Assembly (NCBI RefSeq): GCF_040882075.1
Contig: NZ_JBBEBZ010000161.1
Span: forward strand, 1 to 64,000
Length of the DNA: 64,000 nt
Origin: Nitriliruptor sp040882075
GTDB lineage: Bacteria > Actinomycetota > Nitriliruptoria > Nitriliruptorales > Nitriliruptoraceae
Direction: 5' to 3'
This document shows positions 1 through 8,546 of the stretch, in pieces. A program made the position numbers and the translations under genes. The notes under the pieces were generated by a model that made no database searches, was not told where the DNA came from, and saw only the letters and a list, made by a program, of their open reading frames with translations. How positions within the stretch are numbered: position 1 is the stretch's first letter; each line of letters starts with the position of its first letter.

Positions 1-54
1 GTCGGGCGTGGCCTCGTCAGGCGTGGCCTCGTCAGGTGTCGGCTGGTCGCTCAC
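1..54 (-). CDS. nuoF: NADH-quinone oxidoreductase subunit F, N-terminal fragment
   Basis: Only the first 18 codons lie in the window. A GTG at 54 overlaps the nuoE stop in a GTGA junction and reads VSDQPTPDEATPDEATPD, then runs off the edge. The identity rests on position, since nuoF normally follows nuoE, and not on any NuoF domain. The N-terminus resembles that of nuoC here (SDQPT). A 15-base unit encoding PDEAT is repeated at once, one of several tandem duplications at gene ends in this window. Confidence 0.6.
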   Translation of the reverse strand, partial: MSDQPTPDEATPDEATPD

Positions 55-1145
55 CGGTCACCTCCCTCGTCGTCGCCTCGGGGTTCCTCGGTCCGGTTCT
101 CGGTCTGGTCCTCGTGCCGGGTGGCGTCCTGTGGGGTCGCTGGCTCCGGAGCGTCGGCCGGGACGCCGCTGCGCTCGGAGGAGGGCGGGTCGCCGGCCTG
201 CTCGCCCACGTCGGCGCCCACGTCGGCGTCCGCCGGGGTCTCGGGCGCCGGGTCGGTCACCTGATCGGCGAGCTCGCTGCCCTCGTCGTAGCCCGCCTCG
301 TCGGCGACCTCGCTGGCGGCGGCCTGCTCCCCCGCATCGGCGGTGTGCTCGACCCCGGGACGGTCCTCGGTCGCGTCGGCCGATGCCGTGGTCGCGTCGG
401 CGTCGGAACCCGGCGTGCCGGCCGCCGGACCGTCACCGTCGCTGCCAGCGAAGGCGGCGGCGAACGCGCGCCCGCCGTGGCCAGCCGGGTCGCCGCCGGG
501 GTGGGTGACGGGGATGTCGGTCTCGTCCGAGCGGTCCGCCGGTGGCACGTCCCCGGTCGCCTGCCGGCGCGCGGCGTCGACGAGCTGGTCGTGGACGCCG
601 TCGTCGATGCCGGACAGCTCGCGCTCGATGGCCGCGAAGGTCGGCGGGACCTCGCCCGAGCGGTTCGAGGCGGGCGGGTCACCCGCCTTGGCCTTGGCCA
701 GCAGGTCCATCGCCTGGTCCTGCGTGACGGGACCGAACATCTCGTAGTTGATCTGGACCACCGGGGCCGCGTCACAGATGCCGAGACACTCGGCGTGCTC
801 GACGGTCACCCCACCCTCCGGGTCGACGTGGGCGCCGCCGCACGCCTCGACGTAGGACTCGTAGATGTCCTGCGCGCCGGCGATCTTGCAGGTCGGGTTC
901 GTGCAGACGCTGAGCAGGTAGTCGCCCACCGGTTCCCGTTTGAACATGGTGTAGAACGTCGCGACCGCACCGACCTCGGCCTTGGTCAGCCCGAGCACGT
1001 CGGCGCACACCGCGACGCCGTCCTCGCTGACGAAGCCCTCGTAGGACTGCACGAGGTGGAGCATCGGCAGGAGGGCGGAGCGCGCGATGGGGTAGCGCTG
1101 CGTCAGCGCTACCAGCTCGTCGCGCGTGGTCTGCGTCAGGGGCAC
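51..1145 (-). CDS. nuoE: NADH-quinone oxidoreductase subunit E with long acidic C-terminal tail
   Basis: This is the 24-kDa thioredoxin-like subunit of the Complex I NADH module. Residues 1-160 are the canonical domain, with the [2Fe-2S] ligands Cys81 and Cys86 (CTNPTC) and Cys120 and Cys124 (CLGIC). The remaining 200 residues are a low-complexity tail rich in Asp, Glu, Ala, Pro and Gly that usual NuoE (about 160-240 residues) lacks. I chose the GTG at 1145 because GAGGT lies 8 bases upstream. A longer reading from ATG 1253 would translate a 21-base tandem repeat into PPRLPSH units and overlap nuoD, so I reject it. The stop overlaps the nuoF start. Confidence 0.93.
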   Translation of the reverse strand: MPLTQTTRDELVALTQRYPIARSALLPMLHLVQSYEGFVSEDGVAVCADVLGLTKAEVGAVATFYTMFKREPVGDYLLSVCTNPTCKIAGAQDIYESYVEACGGAHVDPEGGVTVEHAECLGICDAAPVVQINYEMFGPVTQDQAMDLLAKAKAGDPPASNRSGEVPPTFAAIERELSGIDDGVHDQLVDAARRQATGDVPPADRSDETDIPVTHPGGDPAGHGGRAFAAAFAGSDGDGPAAGTPGSDADATTASADATEDRPGVEHTADAGEQAAASEVADEAGYDEGSELADQVTDPAPETPADADVGADVGEQAGDPPSSERSGVPADAPEPATPQDATRHEDQTENRTEEPRGDDEGGDR

Positions 1146-1158
1146 GGTCGGGACCTCG

Positions 1159-1230
1159 GGGAGGCGGGGGGGATGTGACGGGAGGCGGGGGGGATGTGAC
1201 GGGAGGCGGGGGGATGTGGCGGGAGGTGGG
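1159..1230. repeat. 21-bp tandem repeat in the nuoD-nuoE gap
   Basis: Three copies of a 21-base G-rich unit (GGGAGGCGGGGGGGATGTGAC on the plus strand) lie at 1159-1179, 1180-1200 and 1201-1220, followed by a partial fourth. The third copy has one G fewer and one substitution. They fill the gap between nuoD and nuoE just before the nuoE ribosome site, so the transcript there is C-rich. Confidence 0.9.
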
Positions 1231-1236
1231 GTCGGG

Positions 1237-2541
1237 CTAGCGGTCGACGCCACCCATGATCGGGTCGAGGGAGGCGACGACGACGATGACGTCCGAGACG
1301 GACCCGCCGCGGCTCATCACGTCGGCCGCCTGGAGGTTGACGAAGGAGGGATCGCGCACGTGCACCCGGTAGGGCTTGTTGGTGCCCGCCGAGGTGACCG
1401 CGTAGCCGAGCTCTCCTCGCGGCGACTCGACCGGGACGTAGACCTGGCCGGCGGGGACGGTGAAGCCCTGCGTCACCAGCTTGAAGTGGTTGATGAGCGC
1501 TTCCATCGACTCGCCCATGATGTGCCGGATGTACTCGGGGTCGTTGCCCACCCCGTCGACGCCGAGCGACTGCTGGGACGGCCACGCGATGTGCTTGTCG
1601 TCGACCATGACCCGGCCCGCCGGCAGCTGGTCGAGCGCCTGACGGATGATCCGCATCGACTGGTCGATCTCGGCGATGCGGACCTCGAAGCGGCCCCAGC
1701 AGTCGGCGAGGTCGGAGGTCGGTACCTCGAAGTCGTAGCGCTCGTACCCCGAGTACGGCTGGGTCTTGCGCAGGTCCCACGGCACGCCGGCAGCCCGCAG
1801 GATCGGGCCGGTGACGCCGTAGGCCAGGCAGGTGTCGGCGTCGATGTAGCCGACGTCACGCAGCCGGTCGTTGAAGATCGGGTTCTTGCGCAGCAGATCC
1901 TCGAAGTCCCGCATCTTGCCCGGGATCATCTCGAGCAGGGCCTCGCACCGGGCCTCGAAGTCGTCGGTGAGGTCGTGCGCGATGCCGCCTGGCCGGAAGA
2001 AGGCGTGGTTCATCCGGAGGCCCGACTGCGACTCGAACAGGTCGAGGATGTGCTCGCGCAGCCCGAAGCCCATCGTCATGACGGTCGTCGCGCCGAGCTC
2101 CATACCGCCGGTGGCGAGCCAGATCAGGTGGGACGCGATGCGGTTGAACTCGAGCAGGATGACGCGGGCGACCTCGGCCCGTTCCGGCACCCGGATGTCG
2201 AGCAGCTTCTCGACCGCGAGGCAGTAGGCGTGCTCGTTGAACAGCGGCGCCACGTAGTCCATGCGGGTGAAGAAGGTCGGACCTTGGTGCCACGCCCGGT
2301 ACTCGGCGTTCTTCTCGATGCCGGTGTGCAGGTAGCCGATGATCGGCTGCAGCTTGGTGACGATCTCGCCGTCGAGCTCGAGGAGCAGGCGCAACACGCC
2401 GTGGGTCGAGGGGTGCTGCGGCCCCATGTTGACGGTCATGCGTTGGTCGTCGACCGCGTCGACGACCGACTCCCAGTCGGCTCCCTCGACCCAGAGCTCG
2501 TCGTCGGGGTGGGGCGTGGGGGGCTGCGTGGGAGCGCTCAC
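1237..2541 (-). CDS. nuoD: NADH-quinone oxidoreductase subunit D
   Basis: This 434-residue 49-kDa subunit forms, with NuoB, the quinone-binding cavity of Complex I at the cytoplasmic side of the membrane arm. The diagnostic N-terminal block MTVNMGPQHPSTHGVLRL lies near residue 35, and the fold runs to the end (ADVVAIVGSLDP-like close, here SDVIVVVASLDPIMGGVDR). The GTG at 2541 is preceded by GGAGG. Longer upstream frames are shadows of nuoC. The nuoC stop at 2630 lies 88 bases upstream. Confidence 0.97.
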   Translation of the reverse strand: MSAPTQPPTPHPDDELWVEGADWESVVDAVDDQRMTVNMGPQHPSTHGVLRLLLELDGEIVTKLQPIIGYLHTGIEKNAEYRAWHQGPTFFTRMDYVAPLFNEHAYCLAVEKLLDIRVPERAEVARVILLEFNRIASHLIWLATGGMELGATTVMTMGFGLREHILDLFESQSGLRMNHAFFRPGGIAHDLTDDFEARCEALLEMIPGKMRDFEDLLRKNPIFNDRLRDVGYIDADTCLAYGVTGPILRAAGVPWDLRKTQPYSGYERYDFEVPTSDLADCWGRFEVRIAEIDQSMRIIRQALDQLPAGRVMVDDKHIAWPSQQSLGVDGVGNDPEYIRHIMGESMEALINHFKLVTQGFTVPAGQVYVPVESPRGELGYAVTSAGTNKPYRVHVRDPSFVNLQAADVMSRGGSVSDVIVVVASLDPIMGGVDR

Positions 2542-2629
2542 GACACCACCTCCGAGACCGTCGTCGTCGCCTCGAAGGGCAACAGGGCTCCGGACCGATG
2601 GTGCCCCGTGCACGGGGCAACAACGCCGC

Positions 2630-3319
2630 TCATTCGACGATCTCCCGGATGTCGCGCTCGTCCGGCGGCGGGATGAACTTGTCGTTCTTGTAGGTGATGT
2701 CGACGCCACCGAGCGGGTAGTCCTTGCGCTGCGGGTGGCCGAGCCAGTCGTCGGGCATGAGGATCCGTTCGAGGTTCGGGTGGCCCTCGAAGACCACGCC
2801 GAACAGGTCGTAGACCTCGCGTTCGTGGAAGTTCGCCGTCGGGAACAGATGCGTGACCGTCGGGACCGTCGACTCGCCCTCGACATCGGACACGGCGACC
2901 GAGACGCGGAACCAGTGGTTGCGCGCGATCGAGCGCAGGACGTAGAGCACCTCGACGACCCCGACGTCGCGCGACACCCGGTGCTCCGGCCAGCCGGTGG
3001 TCGACGCCTGGCGCTCGACGACGTGCTCGCCCGCCGGGAAGTGCACGCCCGACAGGTCGGCGAGCAGCGCGCACGACAGGTCGTCATCGTCGCGGCAGAA
3101 GGTCAGCAGGTCGACGACCTCACCAGGGTCGACGAAGAAGGTCAGCTCACCGCGGTGGACGTCGGTGCGCACCGTCGGGAAGCGATCGAGGATCCGGAGG
3201 GTGAGCGCCTCGTGCGAGAGCGGGGAACCGAGGGTCCCCCGCACGGTCGCCGGGGCGTGGTCGGTGGCCGGCATCGCCGGGGTCTCGGCGGTCGTCGCGG
3301 TGGTGGGCTGGTCGCTCAC
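2630..3319 (-). CDS. nuoC: NADH-quinone oxidoreductase subunit C
   Basis: This 229-residue protein is the 30-kDa subunit of the peripheral arm of Complex I. The family signature at residues 166-192 (EREVYDLFGVVFEGHPNLER, then ILMPDDW) is complete and is followed by the conserved RKDYPLGG. The first 30 residues are a Thr/Ala-rich extension. The GTG at 3319 overlaps the nuoB stop by four bases (GTGA), so translation is probably coupled. NuoC and NuoD are separate here, unlike the fused NuoCD of enterobacteria. Confidence 0.96.
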   Translation of the reverse strand: MSDQPTTATTAETPAMPATDHAPATVRGTLGSPLSHEALTLRILDRFPTVRTDVHRGELTFFVDPGEVVDLLTFCRDDDDLSCALLADLSGVHFPAGEHVVERQASTTGWPEHRVSRDVGVVEVLYVLRSIARNHWFRVSVAVSDVEGESTVPTVTHLFPTANFHEREVYDLFGVVFEGHPNLERILMPDDWLGHPQRKDYPLGGVDITYKNDKFIPPPDERDIREIVE

Positions 3320-3804
3320 GAGTGGTCCGCCAGCTCAGCGAAGGTCGAGGTCCGGACCTGCTCGCGCAGCTTCAGGATGCCGTCGAGCAGCATCTCGGGG
3401 CGTGGCGGGCACCCGGGCACGTACATGTCGACCGGGACGATGTGGTCCACGCCCTGCACCAGGGCGTAGTTGTTGAACATCCCGCCCGAGGTGGCGCACA
3501 CGCCCATCGACAGGACCCACTTGGGGTCCGACATCTGGTCGTAGATGCGACGCAGGACCGGGGCCATCTTCTGGCTCACCCGACCGGCGACGATCATCAG
3601 GTCCGCCTGCCGCGGCGACGCGCGGAAGACCTCCATGCCGAACCGGCCGATGTCGTGGCGCGGACCGCCGGCGGCCATCATCTCGATGGCGCAGCAGGCC
3701 AGGCCGAAGGTGGCCGGCCACATCGACGTGGACCGCGAGTAGCTCACGAACCGTTCGAGGTTGGTGAGCAGGACGCCGTTGGGGAGCTTGTTCTCTAGTC
3801 CCAC
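3316..3804 (-). CDS. nuoB: NADH-quinone oxidoreductase subunit B
   Basis: This 162-residue subunit carries cluster N2, the terminal [4Fe-4S] centre that passes electrons to menaquinone. The four ligands are present: Cys37-Cys38 (ACCAIEMM), Cys103 (GVCATSGG) and Cys132 (VPGCPPRP). The GTG at 3804 has GGAGG six bases upstream and lies within the last codons of nuoA, a 10-base overlap. Longer readings in the frame are shadows of nuoA. Confidence 0.97.
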   Translation of the reverse strand: MGLENKLPNGVLLTNLERFVSYSRSTSMWPATFGLACCAIEMMAAGGPRHDIGRFGMEVFRASPRQADLMIVAGRVSQKMAPVLRRIYDQMSDPKWVLSMGVCATSGGMFNNYALVQGVDHIVPVDMYVPGCPPRPEMLLDGILKLREQVRTSTFAELADHS

Positions 3805-4154
3805 TCGAGACCTCCACGGCCGATCTCGTACACGAAGGCGACCCCGAGGATCCCGAGGAAGATGCTCATCTGGGCCAGCCCGAACCACCCGAGCGAGCGG
3901 AAGACCACCGACCACGGGTAGAGGAAGACCGCCTCGACGTCGAAGATCAGGAACATCATGGCGACCATGTAGAACTTCACCGAGAAACGCGATCCGCGGA
4001 TCTTGGCCTGCGGGACGTTCCCGCTCTCGTAGGCCGAGAGCTTGGTCGGGTTCGGGGCGCGGGGACCCACCATGGAGCTGACCAGCAGCGACCCGCCGGC
4101 GAAGGCGATCGACAGCCCGGCCAGCAACAGGATCGGGAGGTACTCGGACAGCAT
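3795..4154 (-). CDS. nuoA: NADH-quinone oxidoreductase subunit A
   Basis: This 119-residue membrane subunit sits at the junction of the arms of Complex I. It has three hydrophobic segments (about 5-27, 60-80, 88-110) and the conserved loop between the first two (YESGNVPQ, then RFSVKFYMVAMMFLIFDVE). The ATG at 4154 has a GGAG site. The 173 bases up to menJ (4155-4327) hold no gene; a promoter there is possible but I see no clear boxes. Confidence 0.96.
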   Translation of the reverse strand: MLSEYLPILLLAGLSIAFAGGSLLVSSMVGPRAPNPTKLSAYESGNVPQAKIRGSRFSVKFYMVAMMFLIFDVEAVFLYPWSVVFRSLGWFGLAQMSIFLGILGVAFVYEIGRGGLEWD

Positions 4155-4327
4155 CGGTGGCGTCTCCGCGTGGGGTGCGGCAGGTGGAGGTGGCGCTCAG
4201 CGGACCAGGTTCGGCACGCGGAGTCGGAGCGACGCGCGGGACACACGGCCCCGGTCGCGCGCAACGGTAGGGGTGGGCCGTCGCGGGTCGCAAGACGCCA
4301 CGCCACCGGAGGTCAGGGTCGCGCGCC

Positions 4328-5602
4328 TCACGCGGCCGGTACCAGCCGCGAGAGGGTGTTGATGATCACGTCCTTGGTGTCCGACGGGTGGCGGTCGGTC
4401 AGGTGCGCCATCAGCTTGAAGACCAGCTCCATGAGCGGACGGATCGGCATGCCGTAGGTGGTGCAGGCGTGCATGACGGCCGGGTGCCCGACCAGCTCGG
4501 CGAACACCTTGCCGAGCGTGTAGTAGCCACCCCACCGTTGCCGGAGCTCGCGGTCGTAGGCGTCGAGGTCGGCGGTCCGCTTGGTGGTCATGGCGCGGTC
4601 GACGACGTCGGCCGCCAGCCGCGCCGCCTCCATGGCGTAGGAGATGCCCTCGCCGTTGAACGGGTTGACCATGCCGCCGCTGTCCCCGACGAGCAGGACA
4701 CCCCGCTGGTGCAACGGGGTGCGGTTGAAGCCCATGGGGATGGGGCCGGAGCGGATCGCGTCGGTCCGGTTGGCTTCGGTGGTCTCCCACTCGTCGGCGA
4801 TACCACCCGCCCAGGACCCGAGGAGCTTCCTGTAGCTGACCGCCTGGAAGTCCTTGGACGTCGACAGCAGCCCGAGCCCGACGTTGATCGTGCCGTCGTC
4901 GAGGGGGAAGACCCAGCCGTACCCCGACAGCAGGTTCCCGGCCGCATCGGTCAGGTCGAGGAACGAGCTGATCCACGGGTCGTCGGAGCGTGACGAGCGG
5001 TAGTAGGTCCGGGCGGCGACGGCCATCGGGCGGTCGCTGCGACGGGTCACACCGAGGTGCTTGCCGAGCCCCCCGGACGCACCGTCGGCAGCGATGACCA
5101 CGGGGGCGCGGACCTCACCCTCACGACCGTCCTCGTCACGCCAGGTCACGCCGGCAGCACGGCTCTGCGACGCGTCGCGCCAGCGGGGACCGGTCACGGC
5201 GACCCCCTCGTGGAGCTGCGCCCCGGCGGCCTGCGCCCGGCGTGCGACGGCCTCGTCGAAGACCTTGCGCGTCGCGGTCGCACCCCAGGACGGCCAGTCG
5301 TCGAGCTCCGGCCACGGCAGCTCCATGACGGTCGATCCACCGTGGATGCGCAGCCCCCGCTGGGTGGCCCAGCCGTCGACGCGCCCGTGCGCCTCGTCGA
5401 CCATGCCGAGCTGGAGCATCTCACCGACGACGCGGGGGGTGAGGCCGTCCCCGCAGACCTTGTCCCGGGGGAAGCGGTCCTTCTCGAGCAGGACCACGTC
5501 GTAGCCGAGGGAGGCGAGGTGGGCGGCTGCCGCGGCACCCCCGGGCCCGGCGCCAGCGACGACGACGTCGGCGGAGGTCACCGGGTCGAGCGTCGTGGCC
5601 AT
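4328..5602 (-). CDS. menJ: geranylgeranyl reductase-family FAD oxidoreductase, probable menaquinone reductase
   Basis: This 424-residue flavoprotein belongs to the geranylgeranyl reductase/p-hydroxybenzoate hydroxylase-like family. It starts with the Rossmann motif GAGPGG (residues 17-22), has FPRDKVCGDGL near residue 43, and carries the second FAD motif GDSGGMVNPFNGEGISYAMEA near residues 290-310. In mycobacteria the homologue next to menG (MenJ) saturates one isoprene unit of menaquinone. The neighbours here (menG upstream, nuo downstream) fit that role, but archaeal-type lipid reductases share the same fold, so the substrate is inferred. A Rex-like palindrome lies 84-109 bases before the start. 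Confidence 0.75.
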   Translation of the reverse strand: MATTLDPVTSADVVVAGAGPGGAAAAAHLASLGYDVVLLEKDRFPRDKVCGDGLTPRVVGEMLQLGMVDEAHGRVDGWATQRGLRIHGGSTVMELPWPELDDWPSWGATATRKVFDEAVARRAQAAGAQLHEGVAVTGPRWRDASQSRAAGVTWRDEDGREGEVRAPVVIAADGASGGLGKHLGVTRRSDRPMAVAARTYYRSSRSDDPWISSFLDLTDAAGNLLSGYGWVFPLDDGTINVGLGLLSTSKDFQAVSYRKLLGSWAGGIADEWETTEANRTDAIRSGPIPMGFNRTPLHQRGVLLVGDSGGMVNPFNGEGISYAMEAARLAADVVDRAMTTKRTADLDAYDRELRQRWGGYYTLGKVFAELVGHPAVMHACTTYGMPIRPLMELVFKLMAHLTDRHPSDTKDVIINTLSRLVPAA

Positions 5603-5685
5603 CGGAGCTCCTAGCGGTGGTGGGCGGAGGCCGGTCGATCCGGTGGGACCGGTGGGACCGGTGGGTGCGAGCCGCCCCGATCGCT

Positions 5686-5711
5686 CCGCTCGTGAAAACC
5701 TTCACGAGCGG
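5686..5711. promoter_or_regulatory. 26-bp palindrome containing a Rex-box-like core
   Basis: CCGCTCGTGAA-AACC-TTCACGAGCGG is a perfect 11-base inverted repeat with a 4-base centre. Its core CGTGAA-N4-TTCACG matches the known Streptomyces Rex operator layout (TGTGAA-N4-TTCACA) at all positions except the outermost pair. It lies between the lipoprotein gene and menJ, ahead of menJ and nuoABCDE. A rex gene is at 37887-38633. The same structure could fold as an RNA hairpin, but no T-run follows on the transcribed strand. Confidence 0.6.
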
Positions 5712-5762
5712 CGCAGTCTACCTCGGGGGCGGGGTGAGCTGAACGGGGTCGCTGCGCCGGGG

Positions 5763-6788
5763 TCACGGTGACGGCACGTCGCCAGCCTCCGCAGCCGGCT
5801 GGAGCCGCTCGACGAGGTCGATGAGCTGCGCTGCGGTCAGCTCGGCGCCGGGCTGGGGCCGCTCCACGGCATCGCCCTCGGTCACGGGGTCGATCGTGAG
5901 GACGAGCTCGACGACGCCGGTCTGCGCGTCGCCCTCGCCGTCCTCGCCCCCGTCGCGATCCGCGTCCGGTCCCCCGGCTGGGTCGGTCAGATCGCCGCCG
6001 CTGAGCTCGACGCGAACCTCCGACACCTTGCCGTCGCGCAGGTCCACGGTGCCCGGGACCGTGCGGTCCGAGGCGGCGTCCCCCGCGTCGAACCCGAGCC
6101 GCTCGAGCAGCACGGCGGTCTCGACCTCGATGTCCAGACGACGGATCTCGCCCGCGTCGCGGGCGCCGGTCACCTCGATCGCTGCCAGCAGGTCGGCGAG
6201 CCCGAACGCTCTGACGTCCGAGCCCGCGTCCTCCCCCGTCGCAGCCCCGACCAGCTCACCCAGCTCGTCGATGTCGGTCAGCGCCACCCACCCACCGGAG
6301 AACGACGTGACCAGCGCCTCACGGCCCACAGCGTCGATGCCCAGCCGGTCGAGAGCGGGCTCGAGCGCGTCGCTCGGATCCCGGCCCTCGAGCCCGAGCA
6401 CGGCACCGAGACCGGTCCGCAGCAGCATCGCGTCGCCGCTCTCGGCGATCACCTCGAGCAGCGGCGCATCCCCCCCGAGCGTCACCGCGATCCGCAGCCG
6501 GCCGTCGGGGTCGCGGGCGCCGTCGATCCCCGCTCCCTCGAGGAAGCTGGCGGCCGCGAGCGCGTCGCCGCCGAGCTGGTCGAGCGCGGCCCGGTCGGCA
6601 CGCGCCGAGACGCCGAACGAGAACGGTTCGGCGGCCGTGGCCTGGACGGCGTCCGCGAGCTCCTGCGAGGGGTCGCGCTCGGACGTGCACGCGGCCAGCA
6701 GGAGCAGGAGCGCCAGCAGCGTGGCCACCGGCCGGGCTCGTCGGTGAGCGAGCGTGCGGGCCCGGGTGCCGGGCGAGGCGGGGTTCAC
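5763..6788 (-). CDS. predicted lipoprotein of unknown function
   Basis: This 341-residue protein begins with a lipoprotein signal: Arg-rich n-region, LLALLLLL, then the lipobox LAAC near residue 30. The mature part is acidic and repeats the pattern of short beta-strand blocks ending in Gly-Asp loops (for example MLLRTGLGAVLGL, GGWVALTDIDELGEL), which recalls LppX/LprG-like lipid carriers, but I cannot assign it. It is locked to menG by a GTGA overlap (start GTG 6788) and precedes menJ by 160 bases. A link to quinone or lipid handling is inferred from position only. Confidence 0.85.
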   Translation of the reverse strand: MNPASPGTRARTLAHRRARPVATLLALLLLLAACTSERDPSQELADAVQATAAEPFSFGVSARADRAALDQLGGDALAAASFLEGAGIDGARDPDGRLRIAVTLGGDAPLLEVIAESGDAMLLRTGLGAVLGLEGRDPSDALEPALDRLGIDAVGREALVTSFSGGWVALTDIDELGELVGAATGEDAGSDVRAFGLADLLAAIEVTGARDAGEIRRLDIEVETAVLLERLGFDAGDAASDRTVPGTVDLRDGKVSEVRVELSGGDLTDPAGGPDADRDGGEDGEGDAQTGVVELVLTIDPVTEGDAVERPQPGAELTAAQLIDLVERLQPAAEAGDVPSP

Positions 6789-7516
6789 CGGCGGAAACCC
6801 CGGTGCACGGCGACGATCCCGCCGGCCAGGTCCTTGACCTGCAGCTCGGCGAAGTCGGCCGCCTCGAACCAGCCGGCGACGGTGCGTCGATCGGGCCACG
6901 CCAGGATGGATCCGGCGAGGTAGACGTAGGCGTCGGGCGACGAGGACACCACGCGGGCGAGACCGGGGACGGCGCCGACGAGGTAGCGGCGGTAGACCTC
7001 GCGGAACGGCCGCCAGGTCGGCGCGGCGAACTCGCACACCACGACCCGGCCGCCGGGACGCAGCACCCGGGCGAACTCGCGAGCCGCCGCCTCGGGGTCC
7101 GGCACGTTGCGCAGCCCGAACGAGATGGTCAGGGCGTCGAAGCTCGCGGCCGGGAAGGGCAGCGCCAGGGCGTCCCCGTTCACCCAGTGGATGCCCTGGT
7201 GGCCCCGGTCGTACCCCACGCGCAGCATCTGCTCGGAGAGGTCGAGGGCGACCACCGAGCGTGCGCCGCGAGCGACCAGCTCGGTCGCGACGTTGCCCGG
7301 ACCAGCGGCGACGTCGAGCACGTCGGCGTCGGCGGGGCGCGCGGCCTGCGCGACCACGCGTCGCCAGTGCGCGTCCTGACCGAGCGACAGCGCGGTGTTG
7401 GCGAGGTCGTAACGCGGGGCGACCCGGTCGAACATGGCCTGGACCAGCGCGGCGTCCTTGCCCTCACGGCCGGCAGCGGGCAGATCGTGCCCGGACGCGG
7501 TGCGGGTGGCGGTCAC
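6785..7516 (-). CDS. menG: demethylmenaquinone methyltransferase
   Basis: This 243-residue SAM-dependent methyltransferase of the UbiE/MenG family catalyses the last ring methylation of menaquinone. It has the UbiE start block FDRVAPRYDLANTALSLGQD (residues 29-48), motif I VLDVAAGPGN (66-75), and the UbiE-specific ISFGLRNVPD and VCEFAAPT blocks. The GTG at 7516 has GGAGG five bases upstream. It is divergent from the zinc-ribbon gene at 7716; the 199 bases between must hold both promoters. Confidence 0.94.
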   Translation of the reverse strand: MTATRTASGHDLPAAGREGKDAALVQAMFDRVAPRYDLANTALSLGQDAHWRRVVAQAARPADADVLDVAAGPGNVATELVARGARSVVALDLSEQMLRVGYDRGHQGIHWVNGDALALPFPAASFDALTISFGLRNVPDPEAAAREFARVLRPGGRVVVCEFAAPTWRPFREVYRRYLVGAVPGLARVVSSSPDAYVYLAGSILAWPDRRTVAGWFEAADFAELQVKDLAGGIVAVHRGFRR

Positions 7517-7715
7517 GGCTCCTCCGGAGGGCGCCTCGGACACGGTGCGGGAGGCGGACGATCGAGCGGTGGTGCTCAACACGAGGCCACCACGTGCCGA
7601 TGGGGGGACGACAGGGGGCGTGCGCCGCGCGAGGCTACAGCGCGGGCGGCCGGCCGGACCGACCGCCGCCGTCGACGGCCGCGCCCCGCACCGCACCGAC
7701 CGCCAGGAGACCGCT

Positions 7716-8546
7716 GTGCCCTTCGTCCACTGCATCGACTGCGGGACCCCGGCGATGATCGACCCGTCGGGCCGGTGCCCCGAGGGTCACACCGTCGGTG
7801 CCGCCGGAGCCCGCGTCGCGGCCGTCATCGGCTCGAACACCCCGCACCCCGACGAGCCACAACCCTGGGTGGGCGTCGTCGAGCCAGAGGCCGGGCCCGC
7901 AGCGACCGGCGAGAGCCGTGCCGCGCGACCGCCGTCCGTGCCAGGCACCGGAGCGCAGGCTCCAGTCCCGCCGCCGCCACCGGAGGACCTGCTCCGCGAG
8001 CTGCACGCGCTCGGTGACCTCGGAGCTGCCTCGGATGCCGCGGCGGCCGCGTCGGAGGTCCCTTCGACGCCGGCGCCACCGTCGCCGCCAGCACCACCAT
8101 CCATCGACGCTCCGTCGGCGTCACCGTCGCTCGACGCTCCGTCGGCGCCGACGCCGACGGCGGCGAGCTCGCCCCCACCGCTGCCTGCCACACCCGAGCC
8201 GGTCTCGGCTTCGCCCGGGACGCCGGCTCCTGCGAGCTCGTCCGACGAGACGTCCGACCTCGATGCGCTGGCCAACCTGGCAGCTGCCGTGCGGACCCTC
8301 GACGACCGTGACGCGGCGTCGCCGTCCGAGGGCTCGCCCCCGCCCCCGGCCACGACGACCGAGGGTGATCAGCCGGCTCAACCGGAGACCACCCGCTCCT
8401 CCGGGACCTCGGACGCGGACGACCAGGCCAGCCCCGACCAGCCGGCACCGCCCTTGCTGTCGCCGTTCGACGGCTCGTTCACCGCGCGCGGCGACGGTGG
8501 CCGCGGCACGAGGTCCGGCCGCAAGGGCCTGTTCCGACGGGGCTGA
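7716..8546 (+). CDS. zinc-ribbon protein with long proline-rich disordered region
   Basis: This 276-residue protein has an N-terminal Cys cluster (CIDCG, then RCPEGH, residues 6-22) that looks like a small zinc ribbon. About 230 residues of Pro, Ala, Ser and Asp follow, predicted disordered, and it ends in a basic tail (GTRSGRKGLFRRG). I do not recognise a family. The GTG at 7716 has AGGAG six bases upstream. The reading frame is divergent from menG. The Pro-rich region and basic end could suit a scaffold, but nothing shows it. Confidence 0.7.
   Translation: MPFVHCIDCGTPAMIDPSGRCPEGHTVGAAGARVAAVIGSNTPHPDEPQPWVGVVEPEAGPAATGESRAARPPSVPGTGAQAPVPPPPPEDLLRELHALGDLGAASDAAAAASEVPSTPAPPSPPAPPSIDAPSASPSLDAPSAPTPTAASSPPPLPATPEPVSASPGTPAPASSSDETSDLDALANLAAAVRTLDDRDAASPSEGSPPPPATTTEGDQPAQPETTRSSGTSDADDQASPDQPAPPLLSPFDGSFTARGDGGRGTRSGRKGLFRRG

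Noticed and set aside
1126..2676. A 516-codon plus-strand frame over nuoD
   Set aside because: Antisense shadow of nuoD with no ribosome site and no recognisable motif.
5686..5711. Reading the palindrome only as a transcription terminator
   Set aside because: Possible, but no T-run follows and the core matches the Rex operator layout, so I report it as an operator candidate.
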